Below are positions 7,484 through 15,379 of a DNA stretch of 64,000 nucleotides, piece by piece. This DNA comes from Bradyrhizobium erythrophlei. Its GTDB lineage: Bacteria > Pseudomonadota > Alphaproteobacteria > Rhizobiales > Xanthobacteraceae. Position numbers and translations under genes: made by a program. The notes under the pieces were generated by a model. That model was not told the DNA's origin, did no database searches, and saw only the letters and a list, made by a program, of their open reading frames with translations. How positions within the stretch are numbered: position 1 is the first letter of the stretch; each line of letters begins with the position of its first letter. The DNA lies in contig NZ_LT670818.1 of assembly GCF_900129505.1 (NCBI RefSeq), positions 4,249,001-4,313,000 of the forward strand. The letters are read 5' to 3'.

Positions 7484-7557
7484 AGCGCCGGCGCCGAACG
7501 GCTAGAAAGCGCAACCGCCAGCGGCTCGCCGCTCACGCAAGACGGCTACGGCGATAG
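7480..7557 (+). CDS. candidate 25-residue arginine-rich micropeptide
   Basis: GTG at 7480 overlaps the TGA of the previous gene (GTGA) and opens 25 codons, of which 13 are Arg or Lys (KRRRRTARKRNRQRLAAH). Such a peptide would bind nucleic acid or ribosomes non-specifically. A GC-rich frame can mimic this composition, so confidence is low. Confidence 0.35.
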   Translation: MKRRRRTARKRNRQRLAAHARRLRR

Positions 7558-7809
7558 ACGACGAGACCGCCCCCGGTCACTCCCGGGCCGCCTCTCTTTT
7601 TGGTTTCCCGGAATGTCTCTCCGTCGACTCTGAAATATCGGAGCTACGAAATATCGGACGCTGCACGATTATCTCGGGTCCATCCTGTGGAAACGTGTGC
7701 ACGTGCAGCGCACAACCTTGAATTGGCCTAAATCGCCTGTTGGAACTTTTATTAGTTGCGGAGCGTGAGTCGCTTCTAATCCTCGTAAATCAAACAAGGG
7801 AGATACGCG

Positions 7810-7884
7810 ATGGGGGTCGCGTTGGAAGTAAACGTTGCGCTCTGGATCATGATTGGCTGCGCGCTCGCCGGATACTTGAATTAG
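7810..7884 (+). CDS. 24-residue membrane peptide
   Basis: ATG 7810 is preceded by AAGGGAG and opens MGVALEVNVALWIMIGCALA followed by GYLN and a stop. Nearly the whole peptide is one transmembrane helix. It overlaps the 3' end of the leftward gene 7881-7997 by four bases (tail to tail). Similar micropeptides are, from memory, frequent in this genus; role unknown. Confidence 0.55.
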   Translation: MGVALEVNVALWIMIGCALAGYLN

Positions 7885-7997
7885 GCCAACAGCCATTTTG
7901 CAACCGCGACGGTGGCCCAACCGAACGCGGACAGCCAACCGATCATTGCGACGGCGGTCGAGGCCAAATAGCAGGCCGTGAACAGCCGGTCCTTCAT
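7881..7997 (-). CDS. 38-residue membrane peptide
   Basis: The frame from ATG 7997 (MKDRLFTACYLAST) contains one or two hydrophobic segments (AVAMIGWLSAFGWATVAVA) and ends KWLLA. CGAGGA lies before the ATG. The frame is open further upstream to 8096, but those codons look non-coding. It converges on the membrane peptide gene at 7810-7884. Function unknown. Confidence 0.5.
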   Translation of the reverse strand: MKDRLFTACYLASTAVAMIGWLSAFGWATVAVAKWLLA

Positions 7998-8002
7998 AGT
8001 GG

Positions 8003-8986
8003 TCCTCGTGATCGCCATTGCCACCATCGGCATAGTTTCCGTTAGGCTGTTCATGGCACCGCTCTTTCCCGCTTCGGGCCTACACAGAGAACACAATCCG
8101 CAAGGGTGGTCTGTGAGCTAGGTCACAAGTGTTTGGCTCCTCCGCTAGATCCACCGGTGTTGATGCCGCGACATGTCGGCAAGGTATTTCTGGCAGGACC
8201 GGTCGTAAATCAGGCTGATGATCAAGGCCCACACGGCTGCACCCCCTTGTTTGATCGGGGTGAGGCTAGGCCGTCAATGTTTCCGGGACGCTTCGCGGGT
8301 CGGCCAAAATGGTTTCACGGGAGCCGAGGCGAGTCCGCCCATCCGGCGGCGCCGATCGGCCTAGACAGAAAACCAGGTCTCAAAAAAATTTGCGCCGTCG
8401 GGCTCGAAATGTGTGTCCCGGCGGCGCCTGTTACTGGCCATGAAATCCCCAGCGGTAACAGGTTAGCAGGCGCCATGCCGAGCAAATGTGAACTGGTTCA
8501 CAATCGTGCTCGTTCTTTCCAAACGGCGAGGGGCTTCGGTCCCGCGCTCACATCACCGATCAAGGTTTCGAGCCCGCCGCTTCAACCCGGTGGGTTTTTC
8601 TTTTACTCTTGTGAGGCCCGGCCATCTGCGGGCTCCCCCTCTCCAGCCGCTGGGTTCGAGGTGCGACCGATTCCGTCGGCCGGGAAAGTCGAGCGGCCCA
8701 TCGCCGTTCGCACCGTCTTTGGAGGTCCAGGGGGATGATACTCATATCAACTCCGGGTTTTCGGTGATTTGACGCGCTCAATCGCCAAACAGCTTCCCGA
8801 AGTCGTGCGAACGGCGGTGGGCACAACTGTGTTCCGAATAAGGATAGAGCTGATTTTCCGCTGGTGTTGGAATCTGATCACACCATCGCGGCCGTGCGAG
8901 GGCTCTACGCCCAATGGACTGGTTGGCGCGAGCGGCCGGCACATGACAGCCGGGGCGAGCCGGACTCACCAGCGGGCTTCCTAGAG
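8003..8986. other. gene-poor stretch with two palindromes
   Basis: Long open frames exist here but look like shadows of GC-rich DNA: no ribosome-binding sites, no recognisable protein. Structure seen: TGTGAACTGGTTCACA at 8487-8502, a 7-bp inverted repeat around TG that resembles a repressor operator; and GGCGCCTGTTAC at 8423-8434 whose complement occurs in two pieces at 8455-8462 and 8467-8474. No gene convincingly uses either. Confidence 0.4.
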
Positions 8987-9145
8987 TCAGGGAGGGCTGA
9001 TCTGCGGCGAGGGCGGAAGTTCAAATTCCTGGAACGCGATGACCGCAACCGGTTCGCATTCGTCGCAAAGGAAAAATCCAGAGTCGGTCTCGATCGTCGC
9101 GCAAGCAGTCTGGCAGGCGTCGCAAACCCTACATCGCATGATCAT
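8987..9145 (-). CDS. 52-residue zinc-ribbon protein
   Basis: ATG 9145 opens MIMRCRVCDACQTACATIET, followed by FFLCDECEPVAVIAFQEFEL. Cysteines at residues 5, 8, 27 and 30 form a CxxC-x(18)-CxxC zinc ribbon, with Cys11 and Cys15 extra. A second ATG two codons on is possible; no strong ribosome-binding site is visible. The spacing is too regular for chance. It may bind nucleic acid or a partner protein; no function assigned. Confidence 0.55.
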   Translation of the reverse strand: MIMRCRVCDACQTACATIETDSGFFLCDECEPVAVIAFQEFELPPSPQISPP

Positions 9146-9425
9146 CAGCAAGTCCGGTCACAGTGCTCTAAATGCATAACGCATTGCGCGTGCGCAGGTT
9201 CAAACTCGCGGCAATCGATTTGCAGACACTATGCAGACACGGCCGGTTTGGGGGATTTTAGGTTTATTCGCTAAGTGATTGATTTGGTTGGCTCTCCGGG
9301 CTGGATTCGAGAGATGCCCTTAACGCGTTGAAATGTTAGCATTATCTCCAACGGCACTTCTCAGAAGGCCCACAAAAAGGCCCGCAGGGACCGTCTAGGG
9401 CAGGGCGCTTTCTGAAAATATATTT
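9146..9425. other. intergenic stretch, no gene seen
   Basis: No coding frame or terminator found. A small palindrome, AATGCATAACGCATT, lies near 9170-9186. A sequence near 9290-9315 loosely resembles a tRNA 3' end on the minus strand, but its stems do not pair. Confidence 0.4.
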
Positions 9426-9590
9426 TTGATTCCGGCCTCGCCCAGGCTTCAATGGCCCCATGCCCGACCCCCGCCAAAAGAATCACCTTTCGGCGAGATG
9501 CGCGCCTCCGGCGTTCGCGGTCTCCTGATCTATTGCTCCGATTTCCGCTGCAGCCATTGGACCGCGATCAGCGGCGACCGATGGCCCGGA
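9426..9590 (+). pseudogene. zinc-ribbon-type hypothetical gene, 5' fragment
   Basis: The stretch GVRGLLIYCSDFRCSHW followed by ISGDRWP matches, from memory, the start of a small Bradyrhizobium protein whose second half carries another CxxC pair. Here the frame after GDRWP loses all resemblance, and no second cysteine pair follows in any frame. It therefore looks like a truncated or frameshifted copy. The start is probably the ATG at 9498. Confidence 0.4.
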
Positions 9591-9837
9591 TCAAAAGATC
9601 ATCGACCGGATGCGGCCTCCTGTGTGAGCCGTATGCTCACAAACGCCAGTTTATTGCTCTTGCCGCTCGGCGGGCGCGCGCAACAACCGTCTTTTCGGCA
9701 CGTTGGTTGCATGAATTTTGTCGGTCGCGCATAGGAAGACCTCAGAAAACTCCTATGATGCACGACTGGCCCGGCGCGCCTTCTCCCGGCAGATTGCGCG
9801 TCGGGCCACTTTAAGGTTCTTCCAACAGGAGGGCCGC

Positions 9838-9930
9838 ATGTGGGGATTTTTGATCGGCCTCTATATTGCAGTGATTATCTACCCGTTTTTGAAGAGTGGC
9901 AGCAGAAGCGCGCCGACAAATCCGCCTTAG
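9838..9930 (+). CDS. 30-residue membrane peptide
   Basis: ATG 9838 is preceded by AGGAGG at ideal spacing. It opens MWGFLIGLYIAVIIYPFLK, a single transmembrane helix, followed by a short polar tail ending TNPP. The strong ribosome-binding site makes it credible despite its size. A 21-codon frame follows five bases downstream. Function unknown. Confidence 0.6.
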   Translation: MWGFLIGLYIAVIIYPFLKSGSRSAPTNPP

Positions 9931-9935
9931 CGAAC

Positions 9936-10001
9936 ATGCGCCGACATAGCGCGTTGGGGCATCGCTGGGACGCGACCAAAGGTCAATGGATGGACAAGTA
10001 G
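9936..10001 (+). CDS. candidate 21-residue peptide
   Basis: ATG 9936 lies five bases after the stop of the membrane peptide gene and opens MRRHSALGHRWDATKGQWMD plus Lys. The HRWDATKGQW segment resembles the end of a small hypothetical family known to me in this genus, so it may be a shortened copy. No separate ribosome-binding site; translation would depend on coupling. Confidence 0.35.
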   Translation: MRRHSALGHRWDATKGQWMDK

Positions 10002-10161
10002 CCGAGCGCTCGCACCTCTGGGGTAAGAGAAAAGGGGCGTGCCCGGCTACCCGGCCCATACGCGACGCGGACGCCGTTAGGTAGCGACCGATTTGTGGCG
10101 AAAACCATTCTGCAAGAAGGCATAACGTTGCTGATGCCGCCGATCATGGTAACCAGAGCCC

Positions 10162-10422
10162 ATGAAATTCGTTTCGCCGAGCCACTTCGCTGATCCAGAC
10201 GCCGCCGCCCGCAGACTGGTTGAGATCGCCAATGCGGTCGAGGCGGTCCAAGATGGTCGCATTTACATCGAGCTGATCAACGGTCCTTTCCTCAAGGAGG
10301 GCGGCACACCGGACCAGTACCGAGCCGCGCTCGCGCGAGCGGTCACGTTGGGCTGGCTGTGGCTGCACGAATCCGGGACCTATGTGACGTTCACCCCTGC
10401 CGGTGCCGAGCCGTTCGCCTGA
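10162..10422 (+). CDS. conserved hypothetical protein (first gene of a two-gene cassette)
   Basis: This is an 86-residue soluble protein: ARRLVEIANAVEAVQDGRI, then YIELINGPFLKEGGTP and LGWLWLHESGTYVTFTPAG. The last part suggests a winged-helix-like hairpin, but no function is known. From memory it belongs to a family common in Bradyrhizobium. Its TGA overlaps the ATG of the next gene by one base (TGATG). The same arrangement survives in damaged form at 1264-1515, where only this gene's last codons remain. Confidence 0.75.
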   Translation: MKFVSPSHFADPDAAARRLVEIANAVEAVQDGRIYIELINGPFLKEGGTPDQYRAALARAVTLGWLWLHESGTYVTFTPAGAEPFA

Positions 10423-10721
10423 TGGCGGCCAAGGACTGGCAGCGCGCTTTCGACGATCCGATTCTCTTGCCGCGCGGTCGTCAGCTCACCACGCTGCAGG
10501 ACGCTGGCACCTTCATCACCAAGCTGCCGAAAGCCGAGCACGACGCCCCGGAATGGCAAGCGGCGATGGAGGCACTGCTCTTGGTCGTTGAACTTGGCGG
10601 CCCGACCATGTTCGCCCGGATCGGCGTCATACGGGCGCACAATCGGCACGTCGAGCGGGAGTTCAACCCCGACCGCAAAGAGACGCATTGGGGGCGGCGG
10701 AAATTGGCAAGGGATCGGTGA
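10422..10721 (+). CDS. conserved hypothetical protein (second gene of the cassette)
   Basis: This is a 99-residue soluble protein, paralogue of the one at 1264-1491. Shared blocks are RAFDDPILLPRGRQL, FITKLPKAE, WQAAMEALL and IRAHNRHV. The C-terminus is longer here and basic (DRKETHWGRRKLARDR). It is translationally coupled to 10162-10422. No catalytic or binding motif is evident. Duplication of the gene pair in one window suggests it moves or is retained as a unit. Confidence 0.75.
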   Translation: MAAKDWQRAFDDPILLPRGRQLTTLQDAGTFITKLPKAEHDAPEWQAAMEALLLVVELGGPTMFARIGVIRAHNRHVEREFNPDRKETHWGRRKLARDR

Positions 10722-10756
10722 GGCAGACCTGATACGGTGTGGCGGTCGTATAGTGC

Positions 10757-11017
10757 TTGCCGCCGATAACGGTTACGCGCAAGCTGTCGGCAGAAAGCGG
10801 GGACGGTGTGGTCCATAACAACGATCTAATCGTGGCATCGTCGACAGCGCTATCGCTTGCTACGCTTATTCCGTCATGGCGGATTCTAGGCCGAGTGGGA
10901 ATTTCGCGTTGGTGGTCTTTTGTTTCGTTTGTGCCGTTTTTGGGAACACTTATCGTTTTGTGGATCATTGGATTTCGCGCATGGCCCAAATTGAAGTTGG
11001 ATGCTCAGAGACCCTAA
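10757..11017 (+). CDS. small membrane protein fragment
   Basis: The hydrophobic C-terminal half (RILGRVGISRWWSFVSFVPF, then LGTLIVLWIIGFRAWP) resembles the last membrane segment of small integral proteins such as the DUF805 type. The N-terminal half is not convincing, and the start (TTG 10757 or GTG 10808) lacks a ribosome-binding site. It may be the 3' end of a longer lost gene. Confidence 0.4.
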   Translation: MPPITVTRKLSAESGDGVVHNNDLIVASSTALSLATLIPSWRILGRVGISRWWSFVSFVPFLGTLIVLWIIGFRAWPKLKLDAQRP

Positions 11018-11139
11018 ACGTTCCGGCATCATAGTCGCTGATGTCCGTCCGAATTTCCATTGGGGAGCAAGAGGCCCGGCGGGCGGCGGGGAGTGCGCAA
11101 GCACCGACCGTATATTGGCAAATAGCAAGAGCGACATGA

Positions 11140-11718
11140 ATGCGGTGGCCTACGTGGGCGGACCTTAGAGGCATCGGCAATTCGAACGCGGTCCGCGCTT
11201 CGATCATCGTGCCGGTTATCGGTTATCTGATCATCCTCAATTCGACTATCGCCGATTATCTAAAGCTGCACGGGATTGAGTGGGTGCATCAACCTGCGAG
11301 CGTTTGGGACCACCTCTGGAGCCTTAAGCTTTATCTGGTCTATTTCGGGCTCATGTTCCTTGGTGTCGGAGCAGCCATCTATCAATGGAAGTGCCCATCG
11401 TTCGTGAAAAAGTATGGAGATTGGGCGGATTACGTTGCTGGCGTGGCACCTCACATAGACAGCGCGCAAGTAATGACGCTCGGGAACGTTGTTGGGCAAT
11501 CTGTATCAATAGACGATTTGCGTTTTGACACCACCGGCGATCTAGCGCGGAGCCTTCTGCGCCGACACTTTAAGCATATGTCGAACTACTACCGGGGTTG
11601 GCGAATAACGACCGCCATCCTGTTTGCTTGGGGCTTCGCGCTGCTGAGCATACCTTCGTTTATGACGGCTGTTCGCGTTGCCATTGCGCTCGTAACCGGC
11701 GAACGCTCGTCCACCTAG
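11140..11718 (+). CDS. multi-pass membrane protein of unknown function
   Basis: This is a 192-residue inner-membrane protein. Hydrophobic helices lie at about residues 19-38 (ASIIVPVIGYLIILNS), 63-82 (LYLVYFGLMFLGVGAAIYQW) and 159-185 (ITTAILFAWGFALLSI). A soluble loop between the second and third contains VVGQSVSIDDLRFDTTG. No family recognised. The ribosome-binding site is weak. It stands alone between small-gene debris and the next unit. Confidence 0.65.
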   Translation: MRWPTWADLRGIGNSNAVRASIIVPVIGYLIILNSTIADYLKLHGIEWVHQPASVWDHLWSLKLYLVYFGLMFLGVGAAIYQWKCPSFVKKYGDWADYVAGVAPHIDSAQVMTLGNVVGQSVSIDDLRFDTTGDLARSLLRRHFKHMSNYYRGWRITTAILFAWGFALLSIPSFMTAVRVAIALVTGERSST

Positions 11719-11765
11719 GTTGCGACAATCACCGGCCCGGCGAAGCGCTGCGCCGCCCCTGACCG

Positions 11766-12047
11766 CTACTTTTCTTCTCGCATGTTGGACGGCGATGGAG
11801 GCGGAAGGAGTGGCGTTGCAGGAGATTTAGATGTTGGCGAATCTTTGATCCTAATAGGGGTAAACGACATGCCGCCTCCCATGCTTGGCGGGAGTTGCTG
11901 CGCCATTTCGCGCCTGTCACTACCAGCTCTTAAATAAGTCACTTCGGACGGAAGAGAGACGCGAACAAAATACTTGCTTTGGCTATAGGCATAAAATGAA
12001 AGCCACATCTCAGGAAGGACCGCTTCTGGCGCAAAGCGGCCGTTCAT
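11766..12047 (-). CDS. hypothetical protein, doubtful N-terminus
   Basis: A 93-codon frame with a proline-rich tail (ATPLLPPPSPSNMREEK) and a more ordinary middle (MWLSFYAYSQSKYFVRVSLP). The first codons (MNGRFAPEA) are simply the complement of a dispersed repeat (TTCTGGCGCAAAGCGGCC at 12024-12041), so the true start may be internal, for example Met14. No family recognised. Confidence 0.35.
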   Translation of the reverse strand: MNGRFAPEAVLPEMWLSFYAYSQSKYFVRVSLPSEVTYLRAGSDRREMAQQLPPSMGGGMSFTPIRIKDSPTSKSPATPLLPPPSPSNMREEK

Positions 12048-12079
12048 GCGCCAGGCTGCTGTCGATCTCCAGATTGAAC

Positions 12080-12325
12080 ATGGTTAGGTCGCGAGCGCGG
12101 CGAGGGCGACCCGGTTCGGACAGCCGTGAAGCAGCGCAACGTGGTCAATCTGATCGACGCGCCACGCAAGAGCCTGAACGATGCCGGCAACGGTGGCGCC
12201 TCGGAGCCGGCCGAGGGCCGCAAGTCCAAGAAGGCGGCATCGGGCCAGCGCGAAATGCTGATGGCGATATCCGGCAGGACAAGGTGAAGCCAGCAGCCAA
12301 GGAGACAAAGCGTTCGGCCCGTTAG
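12080..12325 (+). pseudogene. Ku C-terminal remnant
   Basis: One frame reads VKQRNVVNLIDAPRKSL, then KSKKAASGQREMLMAISG; a one-base shift continues DKVKPAAKETKRSAR to a stop. The NVVNL(I/M)DA(L)RKSL, GQREML and basic tail resemble the C-terminal extension of bacterial Ku, the DNA-end-binding protein of non-homologous end joining. No Ku core and no start codon are present upstream, so only the 3' end survives. Assignment is by remembered tail motifs. Confidence 0.45.
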
Positions 12326-13290
12326 CGCCTTTGCATATTGGTTTTCGCGCGCACTTTGCCGGCAGCCGAAAGCAGGATCGAATCCGAGCGGCTCTTCACG
12401 TGATCGATGAAGGCACGCAGTTTCGGCATCATTTGATGGCGGCTGGGATAGTAGAGAAACACGCCCGGCGCCATGGGCGCGAAGGGTTCCAGCACGGGCA
12501 CGAGTTTCCCCGCTTTCACCGCGCCGGCAGCGATCGGCTCGGGCACCTGCGCAAGGCCCAATCCTTCGACGGCTCCGCCAAGCATTGTGGGCATGTCGTT
12601 GGCGATCAAAGGTCCTGAAACGATGACTTCGACCGCCTCGTTGCCGTTGACGAAGGACCAGGGCGCGATCGACCCGTTCGAGCGGCGCATGCGCAGGCAG
12701 GCATGCCGGCGCAGATCGTTGATGAGTTCCGGCCGCTGCCGCCGACGCAGATAGTCCGGGCTACCGACCACCGTCAGCGGGTGCGCCGGCGTCAGACGCA
12801 CCGCGATCATATCGGCCTCGATGAACTGGCCTTGCCGGATGCCGGCGTCAAACCCTTCGGCAGCGATATCGACCAGATCCGCGCTCGCGACGATCTCCAC
12901 CTCGACATCGGGATAGGCTTTGCAAAACGAAGCGATCAGCCGCTCCAGCAGGATCGGCACCACCGCCCGCGGTACCGTGAGGCGCAACAGTCCGGCAGGC
13001 CGCTGCCCAAGGTCACGCGCGACCTCGCTTGCGGCGACAAGCTCCTCGAAGGCGGGCTTTGCGCGCAGGAGAAATCGTTCGCCGGCTTCGGTCAACCCGA
13101 CACTGCGAGTCGTGCGAATGAGGAGTGCCGCGCCGACGCGCGCCTCGAGTGCCCGTATGGCCTGGCTGATCGCCGACGGCGTCACCCCAAGTTCTGCGGC
13201 GGCTCTCCGAAAGCTGCGGTGCTGGGCAACGCTCAGGAACGCCTCCACGCCGTCGAGCGCGCCTTGCCTGACTGTGAAGTTCTGCTTCAT
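12322..13290 (-). CDS. LysR-family transcriptional regulator
   Basis: This is a 322-residue regulator of normal length. The N-terminal winged helix (AFLSVAQHRSFRRAAAELG, then TPSAISQAIRALEARVG) is followed by a LysR substrate-binding domain from about residue 95 (LRLTVPRAVVPILLERLI, EGFDAGIRQGQF). It diverges from the epoxide hydrolase operon with about 120 bases between starts, the usual arrangement for a LysR activator and its target. The ligand is unknown, perhaps an epoxide or its diol. Confidence 0.9.
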   Translation of the reverse strand: MKQNFTVRQGALDGVEAFLSVAQHRSFRRAAAELGVTPSAISQAIRALEARVGAALLIRTTRSVGLTEAGERFLLRAKPAFEELVAASEVARDLGQRPAGLLRLTVPRAVVPILLERLIASFCKAYPDVEVEIVASADLVDIAAEGFDAGIRQGQFIEADMIAVRLTPAHPLTVVGSPDYLRRRQRPELINDLRRHACLRMRRSNGSIAPWSFVNGNEAVEVIVSGPLIANDMPTMLGGAVEGLGLAQVPEPIAAGAVKAGKLVPVLEPFAPMAPGVFLYYPSRHQMMPKLRAFIDHVKSRSDSILLSAAGKVRAKTNMQRR

Positions 13291-13409
13291 AGCCCGTCAA
13301 TATTATCACGAATAGTCGCCCGCCGGAAGCAGACGTATGTTCGACGTGCAAATCGGGAGGCACCCCGACGTCGAGGCCCCGGATGCGCGACAATCAAGGG
13401 AGCAACACC

Positions 13410-14522
13410 ATGCGAGACGCGACGTTTTCCCGACGCGACATGCTCTGGGCGGGGGGCGCGCTCACCGTCGGCGCGGCTTTCGCGGAGCCGCTCAAAGCCG
13501 CCGCCGCCGAGCCCGGCGGGGCTGGCCCGGAGCCGACGTCCTGGGTGGATCCGGCGATGCCCGAGGTGACGCACCGGATGATCGGAACGAACGGCATCCG
13601 CTTGCATGTGGCCGAGCAGGGTGAAGGCCCGCTCGTCATTCTCTGCCACGGCTTTCCCGAATGCTGGTATTCCTGGCGCCATCAGCTCCCGGCGCTGGCG
13701 AAGGCTGGGTTCCGTGCGGTGGCTCCGGACTTGCGCGGCTATGGGCTAAGCGACCGTCCGGAGGGCGTGGAGAAGTATACGATTCTCGATGACATCGGCG
13801 ACATCGTGGGTCTCGTCGATGCTCTCGGTGCCAAGCAAGCGGTGATCACCGGCCACGACATCGGCGCCGCAATAGCATGGCAAGCGGCGTTACTGCGCCC
13901 CGACCGCTTCGGCGCTGTTATCGCGCTCAGCCCGCCGTTCCGCTCGCGGGGGTTTGGCGACCCGGGGCCACCGACGACGCTCATGCCGCGGACCGAGGAC
14001 GCAGTGTTCTACCAGCTCTACCTCCAGAATCCCGCGGCGGAGGCGGGGCTCGAGCGCGACCTGCGTCTCACCTTCCGCTACCAATTCTACACGTTGTCGG
14101 GCGACAGCCCACGGTCCGCGGGCGTTGGAGGACTTCCGCCCGGGATGATGCCTCGGAAGGGCGGCTTCATGACCGACCCGCCTTCGTTGCCGGCGTGGGT
14201 CACGGAATCCGATATCGATGTCTACATCAAGGAATACACGCGGAGCGGATTCCATGGTCCTCTCGCCTGGTGGCGCAACATCGATCGCGGCTGGGAGTTG
14301 ATGGCTCCGTTCGCCGGAGCGGCGGTGACTGTTCCCGCGCTGTACATGGCAGGCGACCGGGATTTTGTCGCCAGCGTTTTCTCCGAGGACATCGCGAAGC
14401 AGTCGGCACTGGTCCCCAGGCTCCGGCCCTCGATCATGCTGCCGGGCTGTGGTCATTGGACCCAGCAGCAACGCGCTCCGGAGGTAAGCGCCGCCATGAT
14501 CGACTTCCTTCAGAGCTTGTAG
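13410..14522 (+). CDS. Tat-exported epoxide hydrolase (alpha/beta hydrolase fold)
   Basis: This 370-residue protein probably hydrolyses epoxides to diols through a covalent ester intermediate. The nucleophile Asp150 sits in GHDIGAAIAW; the oxyanion motif is HGFPE in ILCHGFPECWYSW; the catalytic His lies in GCGHW near the end. An N-terminal twin-arginine signal (FSRRDMLWAGGALTVGAAFA) predicts folded export to the periplasm, unusual for this family. ATG 13410 follows AAGGGAG; an ATG nine codons upstream lacks one. It is first in an operon divergent from the LysR gene. Confidence 0.85.
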   Translation: MRDATFSRRDMLWAGGALTVGAAFAEPLKAAAAEPGGAGPEPTSWVDPAMPEVTHRMIGTNGIRLHVAEQGEGPLVILCHGFPECWYSWRHQLPALAKAGFRAVAPDLRGYGLSDRPEGVEKYTILDDIGDIVGLVDALGAKQAVITGHDIGAAIAWQAALLRPDRFGAVIALSPPFRSRGFGDPGPPTTLMPRTEDAVFYQLYLQNPAAEAGLERDLRLTFRYQFYTLSGDSPRSAGVGGLPPGMMPRKGGFMTDPPSLPAWVTESDIDVYIKEYTRSGFHGPLAWWRNIDRGWELMAPFAGAAVTVPALYMAGDRDFVASVFSEDIAKQSALVPRLRPSIMLPGCGHWTQQQRAPEVSAAMIDFLQSL

Positions 14523-14627
14523 GTGCTGTTGCAGGTGCCCGTCGCCCGGCGGCCCGACGAAATCCACCATTCGTAGCAGGCGCCTCGGGCCAGACTGTCT
14601 TCGAGCCATTTCTGTTGGAGCAGACAC

Positions 14628-15338
14628 ATGACCGCGCAAATGTTTCTAACCTATCTGGTTTTCGTCGTCGCGGCGGTGATCGGCGTTTCCGCCGCCTATC
14701 TTCCGCGCCAGATGACATTTGCCATCATCGCGGGGCTTGCGATCTGGCTCGCTTATGTTGGCCTGTTGAGCGCTCTCGGCTACGTGCGCGATCCGTCGCT
14801 ACGGCCGCCTGGCATAGTCTGGCTGGTTGGCCCCTTCCTTCTGTTCGTTGTCTTCGTGGTCCGCTCCAACATGGGGGCATGGGTAGCGGCCGCCATTCCG
14901 CTCTGGCTGATCCTCGGCTTCGAGAGTTTCCGCATCGGCGTCGAGCTTTTGATCCACCGCCTGCGGGAGGACGGCCTCGTGCCGAAGCTGCTCACCTACG
15001 CGGGCGGTAACGTCGACATGTTCGTCGGCTTGTCGGCCCCGATCATCGCCTGGATTGCCACCAGGGAACGGCCTGGGTTGAGGCTCGCCATGGGCTGGAA
15101 CGTGCTCGGGCTGCTGTCTCTCGCCAACGTCGCGACAAGCTCCATGCTCACTGGCCCCTTGAAACTGATCAGCACCCAGGTGCCGAACGTGGCGATGGGG
15201 TTCTTCCCCTACAGTTTCATTCCGGGCTTCCTGGCCCCGCTTGCTGTCACACTTCACGTGCTCGCTATCCGTGCCATTGCAACCCTGCTCCGGGATACGC
15301 GATCGCCTGCATCGGGCATCTCCACGTCGACGAGCTGA
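14628..15338 (+). CDS. multi-pass inner-membrane protein
   Basis: This is a 236-residue protein with about six or seven hydrophobic helices (FLTYLVFVVAAVIGVSAAYL, then MTFAIIAGLAIWLAYVGLL, IVWLVGPFLLFVVFVV and others). No recognised transporter or enzyme motif; the conserved-looking loop GGNVDMFVGLSAPIIAW lies mid-protein. It sits 105 bases after the epoxide hydrolase gene in the same operon. It could transport a substrate or act as a membrane partner; function not assigned. Confidence 0.75.
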   Translation: MTAQMFLTYLVFVVAAVIGVSAAYLPRQMTFAIIAGLAIWLAYVGLLSALGYVRDPSLRPPGIVWLVGPFLLFVVFVVRSNMGAWVAAAIPLWLILGFESFRIGVELLIHRLREDGLVPKLLTYAGGNVDMFVGLSAPIIAWIATRERPGLRLAMGWNVLGLLSLANVATSSMLTGPLKLISTQVPNVAMGFFPYSFIPGFLAPLAVTLHVLAIRAIATLLRDTRSPASGISTSTS

Positions 15339-15379
15339 AGATCCGCGACAACAGCCTGAAGGCTGAGAGGAACCTTACA

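Noticed and set aside
7560..7610. A GC-rich stretch followed by CTCTTTTT, looking like a terminator.
   Set aside because: The arms pair over only about five bases (CCCGG/CCGGG), too weak to call.
8106..8738. A 210-codon rightward frame.
   Set aside because: No ribosome-binding site, biased composition typical of GC-rich shadow frames and no recognisable motif.
9285..9320. A minus-strand sequence resembling a tRNA 3' end (CGAATCCAGCCCGGAGAGCC then A).
   Set aside because: The T-stem does not pair and no acceptor partner or tRNA body is present.
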